Made by a program: the position numbers and the translations under genes
The notes under the pieces: generated by a model
The model's input: only the letters and a program-made list of their open reading frames with translations
Databases searched by the model: none
What the model was told of the DNA's origin: nothing
Shown here: piece by piece, positions 6,232-14,176 of the stretch
How the letters are laid out: every line of letters begins with the position of its first letter
Numbering within the stretch: the stretch's first letter is position 1
Origin: a virus
DNA length: 35,821 bases
Direction: 5' to 3' (one strand)
Virus record (IMG/VR): IMGVR_UViG_3300045974_000130
Location: 1 to 35,821 of that record

Positions 6232-6507
6232 TTATATCCGGATGTTCACTTTTTCCCGGCAATTTAGGCATGCATAGTGTCCGCTGTCGCAATCCTCCAA
6301 TAAAGCTGTACCACACCTTATACAGAGTCCTTTGTCCTTGTTTTTTGACCTGTATCTTTTGCTTCGCTGGCTACTATGGAACCGATGAACCTCACATGAT
6401 ACGTATCCTGGCACGGCTGGCTGTGTGCAAGATATACATATCCCCAGTGCCTTATGTCTGGCCTTGATTTTAGCTATTGATTTTTTTCTGACTTCTTTTG
6501 TGCTCAT
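6232..6507 (-). CDS. Zinc-ribbon-like protein, 91 aa
   Basis: The protein has two cysteine pairs in the first half (ICISC near 23-27, then YVSCEVH) and a second set in the C-terminal half (LCIRCG, then YACLNC). These look like two zinc-binding modules rich in lysine and arginine, a layout common in small phage DNA- or RNA-binding proteins. The ATG at 6507 follows GGTGAT. A terminator lies immediately upstream (6522-6541), so expression needs read-through or a separate promoter that I cannot see. Confidence 0.7.
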   Translation of the reverse strand: MSTKEVRKKSIAKIKARHKALGICISCTQPAVPGYVSCEVHRFHSSQRSKRYRSKNKDKGLCIRCGTALLEDCDSGHYACLNCREKVNIRI

Positions 6508-6521
6508 TTAATCACCAAAAG

Positions 6522-6541
6522 AAAAGGGGGCAAAAGCCCCC
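6522..6541 (-). terminator. Intrinsic terminator after the lysis cassette
   Basis: On the minus strand GGGGGC-TTTT-GCCCCC is followed by TTTT, C and TTTT. It stands just beyond the stop of the gene at 6550-6891, so it ends the main lysis transcript. The two genes downstream would then be expressed at a lower level. Confidence 0.85.
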
Positions 6542-6549
6542 TTTGGTGG

Positions 6550-6891
6550 TTACTGCTTGGGGATAAACCCGCCATCCCCAGTAATCGTACCTTGCGATAA
6601 AAGCTTTGTGCCGTAGTCGACTATTGCACGTTGCGCTGCTGCGTCAAGTGCCGCCGATACCTGCGACACAACCTGTGCCTTAGGGTCTTCTGCTGCCGCC
6701 TGTGCTGTCGCTGGCATAACAGGTGGCTTGACGAACAGAGCGGCCCCTGCGGTCAAAGCGGACACTCCCCCTGCCACTGCATACCCTTGCCAGTTTTTAA
6801 CGTCTCCAGTCGTCGCAAATTGCCCCGCTGCCCCGGCAACTGCTGCACCTAATACCGTTGTGAATAACTTTGCGAAAAATCCCCATTTCAT
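6550..6891 (-). CDS. Holin-like membrane protein, 113 aa
   Basis: Two hydrophobic segments are visible, residues 5-25 (FFAKLFTTVLGAAVAGAAG) and 37-55 (AVAGGVSALTAGAALFV), with a short charged loop between them. A soluble alanine-rich C-terminal tail of about 55 residues follows. Small size, two membrane helices and position in the lysis block suggest a class II holin, though no family is recognised. Strong ribosome site AAAGGAGG upstream of the ATG at 6891. A structured non-coding stretch lies upstream (6892-7166). Confidence 0.55.
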   Translation of the reverse strand: MKWGFFAKLFTTVLGAAVAGAAGQFATTGDVKNWQGYAVAGGVSALTAGAALFVKPPVMPATAQAAAEDPKAQVVSQVSAALDAAAQRAIVDYGTKLLSQGTITGDGGFIPKQ

Positions 6892-7027
6892 TTTACTGCC
6901 TCCTTTGTTTTAGTTTTTGATGGAGTTACTCACTTATCCATCTACCCCGCCCCAATTACGTATGAGTCGTACTCGGCCTATGGCTTGTTCCCCGTACCGA
7001 CGCGTTAGGTATGTGTTTATATTTTGG

Positions 7028-7162
7028 TCGGGGATACAGGTTGGTAGGGGGATTTCACGACGTTCTAACTTAAAAAGTTATCTATCCCTTAGCCTGTCCT
7101 GTACCTACAGCGCATCCGCTGGTGCTCTTTGTGCGTCCACTCCCATTTAAGCTAATCCCCGA
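7028..7162 (-). ncRNA. Candidate structured, possibly pseudoknotted RNA in the lysis cassette
   Basis: The 275-base gap 6892-7166 has no credible gene but holds nested complementary arms. TCGGGGAT (7028-7035) pairs with ATCCCCGA (7155-7162). TACAGG (7035-7040) pairs with CCTGTA (7098-7103). CAGCG-CATC-CGCTG (7108-7121) and TAACTT-AAA-AAGTTA (7066-7080) are perfect hairpins. On the minus strand TTAGC next to the outer arm pairs with GCTAA near 7090, and TACAGG inside that loop pairs outside it, which would be a pseudoknot. The transcript is probably leftward, with the lysis genes. The segment 6892-7027 shows further short GC-rich arms that I could not resolve. Confidence 0.5.
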
Positions 7163-7166
7163 AATA

Positions 7167-7580
7167 TTATGGTGCTGTTAGAATAGTTTCTTGCCGGCGT
7201 TTGGCCGCTGCACCGCCAAAGTCAAACAGCGCATGCGCAACCCACCAGCGCCTGATTGCGCTCATTCCGTCCTCCTTGCATATAGTGTCAAGAATCTCAT
7301 CTGCGAGTGGCCTCATATGCTCAGGGAGTTGACCCTGCCGCATAAGTTGATACAACGCATCATGCACGAGTGACCCCCTCATGAAATTCTTTGAGTCGAT
7401 TGTTGGACCAGAAGGACCGTCCCACGCATAACCCTCCTTGATAATCAAGGTGCCATCTTTTTTCAGAGTGATGAACCCGTGGTCGAACAGGTCTTCATCC
7501 GGATGAATTATGATTTGTGTGGTGTACTCTTCATGCAATTGATACTTGTATCCATCGTGATATTTTATTTTCCCAGTCAC
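7167..7580 (-). CDS. DUF1353 family phage protein, 137 aa
   Basis: The motifs GYAWDGPSGPTID (near 49-61) and SLVHDALYQLMR (near 70-81) are the signature of the DUF1353 family, found in many phages near lysis genes. The start is a GTG at 7580 with a very strong ribosome site (AGGAGGTG). The VHDALY histidine and aspartate suggest an active or metal-binding site, but the reaction is not known. It follows the metalloprotease-like gene. Confidence 0.8.
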   Translation of the reverse strand: MTGKIKYHDGYKYQLHEEYTTQIIIHPDEDLFDHGFITLKKDGTLIIKEGYAWDGPSGPTIDSKNFMRGSLVHDALYQLMRQGQLPEHMRPLADEILDTICKEDGMSAIRRWWVAHALFDFGGAAAKRRQETILTAP

Positions 7581-7590
7581 GACTCACCTC

Positions 7591-8052
7591 CTACTTTTTA
7601 GCTTTCAGCCTTTGTCTTTCTGCCTCTGCCTCTCTTTTCATATTCATGACAACTTTGGTCATGTGTTCTGTAACTTGTTCGAGTGCTCTGTTTATCTGTT
7701 TATCTGCAATCTCCATGGCTTCCTTGCCGAGAAGGTCTGCCAAGTCACCAGCTACAGAAACAAGTGGAGCGGTTACTAAATGGCATAGCTCGTGGACTAG
7801 GGTGTGTTCGCTTTCGTCCATATCAAGATTCATAAGGATGGATGAATTGTGGTATTGGTCCCAAAATTTATTGGTTCCAGCACTATCCATTCCGTCACCC
7901 TTGTTGTCTGTGTGCATCAGTCGCTTGTATTCAGCATCTCCACAAACTTGAAGAGTGACGCTCCAGTTCTCCAGCAAAAGCCGCTTTTTCCATATTGCAA
8001 ATAAGACTTCAAGAGCTTTGGTTTTCTTATCTGCGGTTGGCTTTGCTCTCAT
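7591..8052 (-). CDS. Putative zinc metalloprotease (HExxH), 153 aa
   Basis: The motif H87-E-L-C-H91 in a helix (TLVHELCHLV) is the HExxH signature of zincins. A third ligand is not obvious; E103-E105-region or later acidic residues could serve. The C-terminal third is a charged helix (residues 115-150). The ATG at 8052 overlaps the endolysin stop (ATGA), so the two are translationally coupled. Position next to a peptidoglycan peptidase hints at a lysis or wall role, but intracellular SprT-like functions are also possible. Confidence 0.6.
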   Translation of the reverse strand: MRAKPTADKKTKALEVLFAIWKKRLLLENWSVTLQVCGDAEYKRLMHTDNKGDGMDSAGTNKFWDQYHNSSILMNLDMDESEHTLVHELCHLVTAPLVSVAGDLADLLGKEAMEIADKQINRALEQVTEHMTKVVMNMKREAEAERQRLKAKK

Positions 8053-8609
8053 GCGTTGTCCTTTGTTTCAACGTGTGGATAATCCTTGTTTTTGCTCCAG
8101 TAAGCACCGGCACTGAAACCACGCTGTACGAATGCATCAGCTACCTGCAAATAATCCGGGTGCTCGTCTTTGTTCACGTCTGCTTTCAAATCCCAGTTGA
8201 TATTCTGACTACCAGGACGAGCAACGGCAAAATCTAAGGCGTGTGCGAAACCGTCTTCTCGTACGAAGTGATTACTTTTCAGCGTCCACGTGACACTGCC
8301 CTGACAGTTTGCGGCTGGTCGCTGATAACATCCTGCGAAACGAGCCGAGGCGTCGCGTATTGCTTGAGTGTCCATACCCTGCTTAACCCAGTACCTGACT
8401 CTTTCTGCTGATTGAGAAAATCCGGCTTTATCAAGCATAATCAACAGCTCTTTTGTGGTGCGTCCGAGTGAGGCAAGGTAAACCTGCTCTGACTTCGTGC
8501 GGTCAAAGCATGTATAGATGACATTGATACCCTTGCCGGCCATTTCTTCGCGGACTTCTGCGGCGGCTGTACGTAACGATGGCAACAGTTTTTCAGTATT
8601 GGTCGACAT
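8049..8609 (-). CDS. Endolysin, M15 (VanY-like) peptidase, 186 aa
   Basis: This is probably the peptidoglycan endopeptidase that lyses the host wall at the end of infection. The C-terminal part has the zinc site of M15 peptidases: H114 (SNHFVREDG), D126 (HALDFA) and H179 (DYPHVE). The N-terminal 100 residues include a repeated YLASLGRTTKE type pattern seen in L-alanyl-D-glutamate peptidase endolysins. No signal peptide is present, so export needs a holin; the 34-residue membrane protein ending at 8613 is right upstream, with its stop three bases from this start. Confidence 0.85.
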   Translation of the reverse strand: MSTNTEKLLPSLRTAAAEVREEMAGKGINVIYTCFDRTKSEQVYLASLGRTTKELLIMLDKAGFSQSAERVRYWVKQGMDTQAIRDASARFAGCYQRPAANCQGSVTWTLKSNHFVREDGFAHALDFAVARPGSQNINWDLKADVNKDEHPDYLQVADAFVQRGFSAGAYWSKNKDYPHVETKDNA

Positions 8610-8612
8610 GAG

Positions 8613-8717
8613 TTATTCCTTCCCTGTCTTCGTAAGTTTGCGCTTTGATTTAGCTGATATAGATAGGATTGTTACGATTACGATTGATGCAATTGTTATG
8701 AAAATAAAGTCTGCCAT
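8613..8717 (-). CDS. Tiny membrane protein upstream of endolysin, holin candidate, 34 aa
   Basis: ATG 8717 with ribosome site CAGGAG opens a 34-residue frame. Residues 2-21 (ADFIFITIASIVIVTILSIS) form one membrane helix, followed by a basic tail (KSKRKLTKTGK). The stop is three bases before the endolysin ATG, indicating tight coupling. One-helix proteins of this size with a positive tail are known among small holins. The second candidate is the protein at 6550-6891. Confidence 0.6.
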   Translation of the reverse strand: MADFIFITIASIVIVTILSISAKSKRKLTKTGKE

Positions 8718-8719
8718 GG

Positions 8720-8962
8720 TTAAACTCCTGCCCTTCCAAATATGTCTGAGAATATTGCGTTGAAATCTGGCTTTGAATCAAAAGACGATGAAACCCATAC
8801 CATCCCGTTATTAACACCTAAACCAGTAGCCATTCCTTCACTCTCAGCCGGTTTGGTTTTAAAATACGGGTTTTTGATTTTGCATTTGTTTTTGCCTTTA
8901 CGATTCATGACACCCTGACCATAGGTTTTATTCTTATATTCTTTATTCTGTGGGCTGGACAT
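8720..8962 (-). CDS. Hypothetical protein of the duplicated GGACAT-repeat module, 80 aa
   Basis: The frame from ATG 8962 begins MSSPQNKEYKNKTYG and ends in a segment rich in F and D. A longer frame reaching 9103 would read through the GGACAT repeat array and overlap the upstream gene, so I prefer the shorter start, although its ribosome site is weak. A decayed copy with the same beginning (MSSLQNKEYKNKTY) lies at 23051-23254. That conservation supports a real protein-coding past; present function is unknown. Confidence 0.45.
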   Translation of the reverse strand: MSSPQNKEYKNKTYGQGVMNRKGKNKCKIKNPYFKTKPAESEGMATGLGVNNGMVWVSSSFDSKPDFNAIFSDIFGRAGV

Positions 8963-9034
8963 TGACTGGACACCGACATGAACAGTCCAGTTGACGTTCC
9001 AATGGACATCCACCTGGACATGTCCAATGGACAA
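8955..9034. repeat. GGACAT/ATGTCC repeat array, copy 1
   Basis: Eighty bases hold alternating TGGAC and GTCCA blocks 9-12 bases apart, including the palindrome TGGACATGTCCA and the next one CATGTCCAATGGACA. Two more arrays are at 23248-23314 and 23461-23557. The array covers the start of the 80-aa gene and runs up to the coiled-coil gene. It could be a protein-binding array or a recombination hotspot. Confidence 0.75.
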
Positions 9035-9038
9035 GTCA

Positions 9039-9503
9039 CTACCTAGCCTGAATATGTATCTGATTCTGCACCGGTAGTTTTCCGCCATTTCTGATGTCGA
9101 CAATCCCGTTCCAATGCATGAGAATAAGTATGATGAATGCGGTGATTGCTGCTGAAACGCCTTTAAAAATCCACTCTAGGCACTTAGTCCACACCTTCTC
9201 CCACACTCCGGCTGTCTTTTTTTCCTGCTCTTCAATCTTCCCCAGTTTTTGCTTGAGCGTCTTTATTTCGTCGTTCATGGTGTCAACTTTTAGGTCATAA
9301 CTGCGTCGACCAATCACGCAACCTTCGTGCTGACTTTTCAATACTTCGAATGCCTTTTCGCGGTCGTTTTGCTCTTCCAGAGCTTTGTCGATTTTCTTCA
9401 TCCAACTGAGTAAGTTTTCGAGTTTTTCTTCCATACGGGCCATCCGCTCACCTAGTTCTTGTTGTTTAATGTGACTGCCCGTGCTCGTGCTTGTCCCGCT
9501 CAT
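9039..9503 (-). CDS. Coiled-coil membrane protein, XhlA-like, first lysis gene, 154 aa
   Basis: Residues 12-105 form a charged coiled coil (ERMARMEEKLENLLSWM, then KVDTMNDEIKTLKQKLGKIEEQ). A single membrane helix follows near 115-135 (ISAA-type, ITAFIILILMHW) and a short tail. This layout resembles XhlA-like holin accessory proteins or a spanin-like linker. It is the first gene after the promoter at 9543-9575 and opens the lysis block. Ribosome site AGGTGG. Confidence 0.6.
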   Translation of the reverse strand: MSGTSTSTGSHIKQQELGERMARMEEKLENLLSWMKKIDKALEEQNDREKAFEVLKSQHEGCVIGRRSYDLKVDTMNDEIKTLKQKLGKIEEQEKKTAGVWEKVWTKCLEWIFKGVSAAITAFIILILMHWNGIVDIRNGGKLPVQNQIHIQAR

Positions 9504-9542
9504 GCTATATCACCACCTGCTTTTTAATGTTGATTCAATTAC

Positions 9543-9575
9543 GTGCATTATAAACAGTCAGACCGTGCGTGTCGA
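9543..9575 (-). promoter_or_regulatory. Lysis promoter with 26-bp element, copy c
   Basis: On the minus strand TCGACA (9575-9570), 17 bases and TATAAT (9552-9547) make a clear promoter. The spacer segment GCACGGTCTGACTGTT is nearly identical to copies d and f. It lies 40 bases upstream of the gene at 9503. Confidence 0.75.
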
Positions 9576-9580
9576 TGTAA

Positions 9581-12280
9581 CTAGACCGGCACTTCCCACA
9601 AATTGTAGTTTATGGATTTAGTACCAACATTTACAGAACGGCTCATTACCAAAAATTTCTTTTGGTTGGTATAACCAGTCGACATCTGCCCCGTCCATGC
9701 CCAGTAAGTAATATCAACCCCCGGAACCTTGCCAGTTCCCGGCTTGATACACTCGTAAACCCACCCGTTGTAAATCGTCTTCTGCCCGATTACATAGGCC
9801 TGCCCTGCGTTGTATGCGTTGCCAGTTAGCGGCATGTAAAGGTCGTCGACGCAAACAACGTCGCCGGGCTCAACCTCAATATTAAAGATAGGAACCCCAG
9901 AAACCGGCACAGTTGCCCGTGGCCGTGCGAAAAACTTCTGCATACGGTGCGCAAGGCCACCACTTGGAAATAGCGTCTCTGGAGGGTTTCCAATTGCGAT
10001 TGGTGTGACTGCTGTACCGCCACATTTCCAGTTTTCGTAAAATTCTTTTTGGTTGTACTCTCCCCACTCGCCGACAGCTTGCATGTCTTCAACCATAAAA
10101 AGATTGGTAAAGTTTTCTGCGCTGGCTCCCTCTTTTCCAGCAATTGGATTGTAGTAAACGTACGTGGTCGGGTACAAGTCGGCCTGATTAAGGTTTATTT
10201 CTCCGAAACTGTATTTTTTGGCGCTTAACGTAGCAATACCGGCCGATGCTGGATTGTAAATTTTAAGTTTAAATCGTCCATCTGCGCCCTCAATAATCCA
10301 AGTGCCTGTGATAACCTGCAATTCCACCAGCATTTTTATTGCATCGTACGGCTTAATGAACTCGCGGTAGCAATCCCACGTTGTGCCGTTTCTGTATGCT
10401 GTTTTTATGTCGGTAAAAGAGCCTGTATCAATTCGATAAGTAGGAATACCTCCATACGTTTCAAGAATTTCAATCATGATATCGATTGCATTACCGCTAA
10501 ACAGAACAGGGATTGACCTAATCCTCGAAACGTCGTTGTTGTTAATACTGTCTTCCTTCGGTATTTTCAACTTCGACAATTGCTTAAAAACATCCCGAAA
10601 TTTCGGCTTTATTACCTGATTTTTGTTGTCAATTGATGCATCGTGCCACACTCCGGAGTACACCTGCTCGAATTCCGACGCTGCTAGGTTCGCGGTGCCT
10701 AGATACACAGAACACACCCGGTTTTTCATCCGGCCATCTGCCAACAGCTCCGACGTGTGTTCATTAAGCTGCAACTGCGGGGTTATTTGTCCAATGGTTG
10801 ACGCTTCCATAAATTTAATATCTTGCGAAAGTGAGGTTATTGTTTCGCCCTTAAGGTATGGTAAAACCCCAACAAAAGGCACATTTCGTTCCGTCCCGTA
10901 GTAGTCGGCGGCACCAACTGCAACCCCAAAAGTCTTAAGCATAGGAACTAACGAAGGCGAAATGCCATTGCTTAAAGTTATGGTAAATCTGAAATACTGC
11001 GAAGTTGGCAACGATATACCGTTGTAAAGTTGTGTTGGTGTACCACCACCAATCCACGCCCACGTAACATTGTCAACAGAATGCTCCCCAGTAATTGCAA
11101 TACTTGAGCCTGCCGGTTCGTAAGCGTCCATAACTACAATCGGGGCGTTTGAAGGTGCGTAACCAAGGTCGATAGGGCTAAACGTCGTGCACGTCGAAAC
11201 ACGCTTTTTAAGGGGGCCACTTAGCCACGGGTCGAGCGTGTCCGCAAGAAAAGTTGGCGAGTTTTGGCGGTCAATCATTGAGCAAAAAAGATAAGGCGAG
11301 TGCTTATCACCGATAAATCGGTAGAAAAACGACGCAGTGTAAAGCCCTGCCGGCCAAAAAGACGGGTTAAGGGGCAACTCGTACCCGTAAGTAGTTTCCC
11401 ACAAAGTCGACGCAACTTTTCCGTTTACGTCTAGTGAATATAAAGACCACATAAAACGGTTTATTGATTGATAATGTGCGTTATAAAACCCGGCCGGATT
11501 AAAATTTGAATCACCGGGAGCTTGCGGGCTGATGCAACCAATCCATATTGAGATTGTCTGTCCTGCTGCAACTGCAAAAGATTTCATTTTGCATTTAACA
11601 CGCTTGTATCTGAACATCCAATAGCCATTATAGTTGCTTACGCCAATAAACTTAGACCAGACTGGCTCTAAACCAGTAGATATAGCGTTGTCCCATGCTG
11701 GTATTTCTCCTAAACAGATAATCGGGGTAAAAGCCAATTCAGGCACAGTAAATACGGTGCGAGTATTAAAAGCGGTTGGTGGTGCCTGCGAACCGATATT
11801 GCCACGCTCCACAATAACCGGGTTGCACTCAACCGTCATTCCGGTAATTACGCAATCCTCCGGTGCCGTCCATGATATAATGCTTGTTTTGTCCCACCCT
11901 GCTGGGTTGTATTGTGGTAACCACCCATCTTCGTCGGTGATGCCGGCACAGTCTTTGTACATTCCCTGCACCATTGTTGGATAACCATTTGTCGCTGCAA
12001 TAGCTGGCTGTAGCGTGTGCTTTAATTTGCCGTCTACTGGGTATTGAGCATTTAGCGTCAAGCCCTTGCCATGCTCGTTGGTGGTGGAATAAATGGCGGT
12101 TGCGTTGTCGTAGCTTCCAACTGGCGTAATATCTCCACCGTACTGCGTGTCTGCGTCATGGAATGCGTAGTTAGAAAGGTCTATTTTCTTCTGTACACCT
12201 TCAGATGACATAACCTGCATGTACACAACTGGCTTAATTGATGTACCGCGAAATTCCCTTTTAAAATTATCGTTTGCCAT
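9581..12280 (-). CDS. Tail tip / hub protein with a carbohydrate-binding-like C-terminal module, 899 aa
   Basis: This large protein lies last in the tail block, after the tape measure, where hub and receptor-binding proteins are encoded. The C-terminal segment around residues 840-880 (AYNAGQAYVIGQKTIYNGWVY, then a short loop and W-A-W) has the spacing of chitin/carbohydrate-binding family 5/12 modules (YNxGxxYxxGxxxYxxxxxYxC...W). Residues about 470-800 contain the stretch expected for a baseplate-hub-like core (EPGDVVCVDDLYMPL). The N-terminal half is beta-rich with many aromatic residues. The binding target is unknown. Ribosome site AAAGGA. Assignment rests on position and patterns. Confidence 0.65.
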   Translation of the reverse strand: MANDNFKREFRGTSIKPVVYMQVMSSEGVQKKIDLSNYAFHDADTQYGGDITPVGSYDNATAIYSTTNEHGKGLTLNAQYPVDGKLKHTLQPAIAATNGYPTMVQGMYKDCAGITDEDGWLPQYNPAGWDKTSIISWTAPEDCVITGMTVECNPVIVERGNIGSQAPPTAFNTRTVFTVPELAFTPIICLGEIPAWDNAISTGLEPVWSKFIGVSNYNGYWMFRYKRVKCKMKSFAVAAGQTISIWIGCISPQAPGDSNFNPAGFYNAHYQSINRFMWSLYSLDVNGKVASTLWETTYGYELPLNPSFWPAGLYTASFFYRFIGDKHSPYLFCSMIDRQNSPTFLADTLDPWLSGPLKKRVSTCTTFSPIDLGYAPSNAPIVVMDAYEPAGSSIAITGEHSVDNVTWAWIGGGTPTQLYNGISLPTSQYFRFTITLSNGISPSLVPMLKTFGVAVGAADYYGTERNVPFVGVLPYLKGETITSLSQDIKFMEASTIGQITPQLQLNEHTSELLADGRMKNRVCSVYLGTANLAASEFEQVYSGVWHDASIDNKNQVIKPKFRDVFKQLSKLKIPKEDSINNNDVSRIRSIPVLFSGNAIDIMIEILETYGGIPTYRIDTGSFTDIKTAYRNGTTWDCYREFIKPYDAIKMLVELQVITGTWIIEGADGRFKLKIYNPASAGIATLSAKKYSFGEINLNQADLYPTTYVYYNPIAGKEGASAENFTNLFMVEDMQAVGEWGEYNQKEFYENWKCGGTAVTPIAIGNPPETLFPSGGLAHRMQKFFARPRATVPVSGVPIFNIEVEPGDVVCVDDLYMPLTGNAYNAGQAYVIGQKTIYNGWVYECIKPGTGKVPGVDITYWAWTGQMSTGYTNQKKFLVMSRSVNVGTKSINYNLWEVPV

Positions 12281-12293
12281 TATTTATCCTTTC

Positions 12294-14147
12294 TTAGTAA
12301 GGCATTCTTGCATCAAATGAGAATTTTGGAACTTTACGCATTCCGGATGTTCCAGCCGAAACCGGTGCCGAGTGTTTAGCGTCTTTTTTCGGAATGCAGA
12401 AACTGACATTGTCGTGCGCTTGCGATGGAACATAAAAGAAAGGCTTTAGCTGTAGCACCACGTCAAATACCCATGTATAAATAACTGCGTACTCGTTGTC
12501 GTAGAGCTCCGGAAATTGGAAATCAATCTGGCGGGTTACCTTCTGAACAAAAGAGCCGTTAAAAAGATTGCTGTCGCTTGTATTGACAATTCCAGTTACT
12601 TGTGCTGCATCCGGGTCGAATGTTTCCACATATGGTAGCGTTACTTTGTTTGAAAAAAGTACATATGCTATTTCGGTTGCGCTGCTTGGAATGCCAGACA
12701 GAACCAGTCGCCGTGCTTTTTTGCTGGTCGGTGTGTGCGTTCCGTACTTTGTGATGTTGTTACCGGTATCGGTAATAACAGTTGGCCCCCACAAGCTGAT
12801 AACTTCGCTTGTAAAGCCATCATCGGACGCCTGAACCTCTAAGGTAAGGCCTGTGAGGTTTGCGCCCTGTATGGCGAAAGAATCGGACAAATAAGGGGTG
12901 TCATCGGCTCGTGTGTAAGTGAGATACTTAGTGCCTGCGGTATCAAGTGACTTCCATGTGAGGTCCTCGCGTCCAGTCACTGTATCCTGTACGTCATAGC
13001 CGTTTGCGCTTGAGCTTGCTACAACGTTCCAGCTGCGCTCATAGCTCTTGTCTGCGTAAATGACCATAGGGCTGTCATAGTCACCTGCTGGCAGATTGCC
13101 AACTCCTGGAGCTGTGATAAATACGGTTTTTGTGGTGATATTGGCGTCGGATATGCTGATATACGACGGCATTACCTCCACTTGCTGGCTACCGTTTGAG
13201 TTGAACTGAATTTTAAACTTTACCGTTTGGTATGTGTTGAGGACCTCTACCGCTGCCAGTGCTGTTGCCATCTGTGCATGAGTGAGCCACGCCCCGTTAA
13301 ATGAGCCGCCGTTTAATGCGTACTGGTACCGAATGTTTCCAGCACCCCCTAAAGAGTTTTCGAAAAACTTGGCCCCATTTATGGCGGTTGCTGTAAGTGG
13401 AATCCATCCACTCTCTGCAGTTGGTGATGCTGCCGAAAATGTATTCGCTGTCTGAATGGCAAAATTGTCAAAACAGAATTTTTGAGTTGCATTGCCGGTC
13501 GTTCCAGTGAGCGGGATAACTATTCGATTGAGATATGGGTATAATGTCTCTGCAACATTGACAAGTTGCGTGCCATTGCAGAACAAGAGAATGTGCGTTG
13601 CCGTTTTTTGCAATTTCATGTGATATGAAGTGTTGACATTCATAACAACAGTAGCGGTTGCGCCGAGAAATGCTGTGGTGACCCCGTTCCCCTTTCTAGT
13701 TAATGCAATTTGATTGAGTCTTGAATTGAAATTTATGTTGTATCCATTTAGCGCACATCCGTTGCCTAGTACTCCGTTCGTCTGTACGCTGTGGGCATCC
13801 CCTTTGATAATAGGTGTATAGTCGAATTCAAGAGTCCAAACAGAATCCGTATTATTGTAATAATCTAGACTGACCAGGCCGGGTGCTGCGCCAGTCTGGA
13901 TTACAGTGTCATTTATTTGCAACTGTCTTCCAACCACGCTATAAATGTTAGGTCGAACAGTTCCACCTGCCGAAGCACATGGCCAGACTTGCCACTTGTT
14001 GAGGTTTTCAGATGCAAAATCATCAACAGAAAGCCCTATGTTCTTAAGACGTATTCCGTACGTGTCCGCACCGCTGCCAAACAACTCTAATAGGTTATTG
14101 TCTGAAAACGTCCATTGGTTTATATCTGGAAATGCTGACCTTGCCAT
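12294..14147 (-). CDS. Minor tail / distal tail protein with lectin-like domain, 617 aa
   Basis: It follows the tape measure gene and precedes the hub. Residues about 45-235 have the beta-sandwich pattern of a LamG/concanavalin-like domain (for example VWTLEFDYTPI, then SYHMKLQKTATHILLFCNG, and CFDNFAIQT). Two or three further beta-rich repeats follow. The product is probably part of the distal tail or a side fibre that contacts surface sugars. The ATG at 14147 has ribosome site AAAGGAG. Function inferred from position and fold pattern. Confidence 0.6.
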   Translation of the reverse strand: MARSAFPDINQWTFSDNNLLELFGSGADTYGIRLKNIGLSVDDFASENLNKWQVWPCASAGGTVRPNIYSVVGRQLQINDTVIQTGAAPGLVSLDYYNNTDSVWTLEFDYTPIIKGDAHSVQTNGVLGNGCALNGYNINFNSRLNQIALTRKGNGVTTAFLGATATVVMNVNTSYHMKLQKTATHILLFCNGTQLVNVAETLYPYLNRIVIPLTGTTGNATQKFCFDNFAIQTANTFSAASPTAESGWIPLTATAINGAKFFENSLGGAGNIRYQYALNGGSFNGAWLTHAQMATALAAVEVLNTYQTVKFKIQFNSNGSQQVEVMPSYISISDANITTKTVFITAPGVGNLPAGDYDSPMVIYADKSYERSWNVVASSSANGYDVQDTVTGREDLTWKSLDTAGTKYLTYTRADDTPYLSDSFAIQGANLTGLTLEVQASDDGFTSEVISLWGPTVITDTGNNITKYGTHTPTSKKARRLVLSGIPSSATEIAYVLFSNKVTLPYVETFDPDAAQVTGIVNTSDSNLFNGSFVQKVTRQIDFQFPELYDNEYAVIYTWVFDVVLQLKPFFYVPSQAHDNVSFCIPKKDAKHSAPVSAGTSGMRKVPKFSFDARMPY

Positions 14148-14176
14148 TTTTCCTCTCCTTTACTTAAACCCGGCTT

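Noticed and set aside
6917-7150. Plus-strand frame of 77 codons in the lysis-cassette gap
   Set aside because: No ribosome site, wrong strand for the operon and it spans arms that pair as RNA.
8955-9034. GGACAT arrays as a CRISPR array
   Set aside because: Blocks are 6-12 bp palindromic pieces without uniform repeats and unique spacers, and no cas genes are present.
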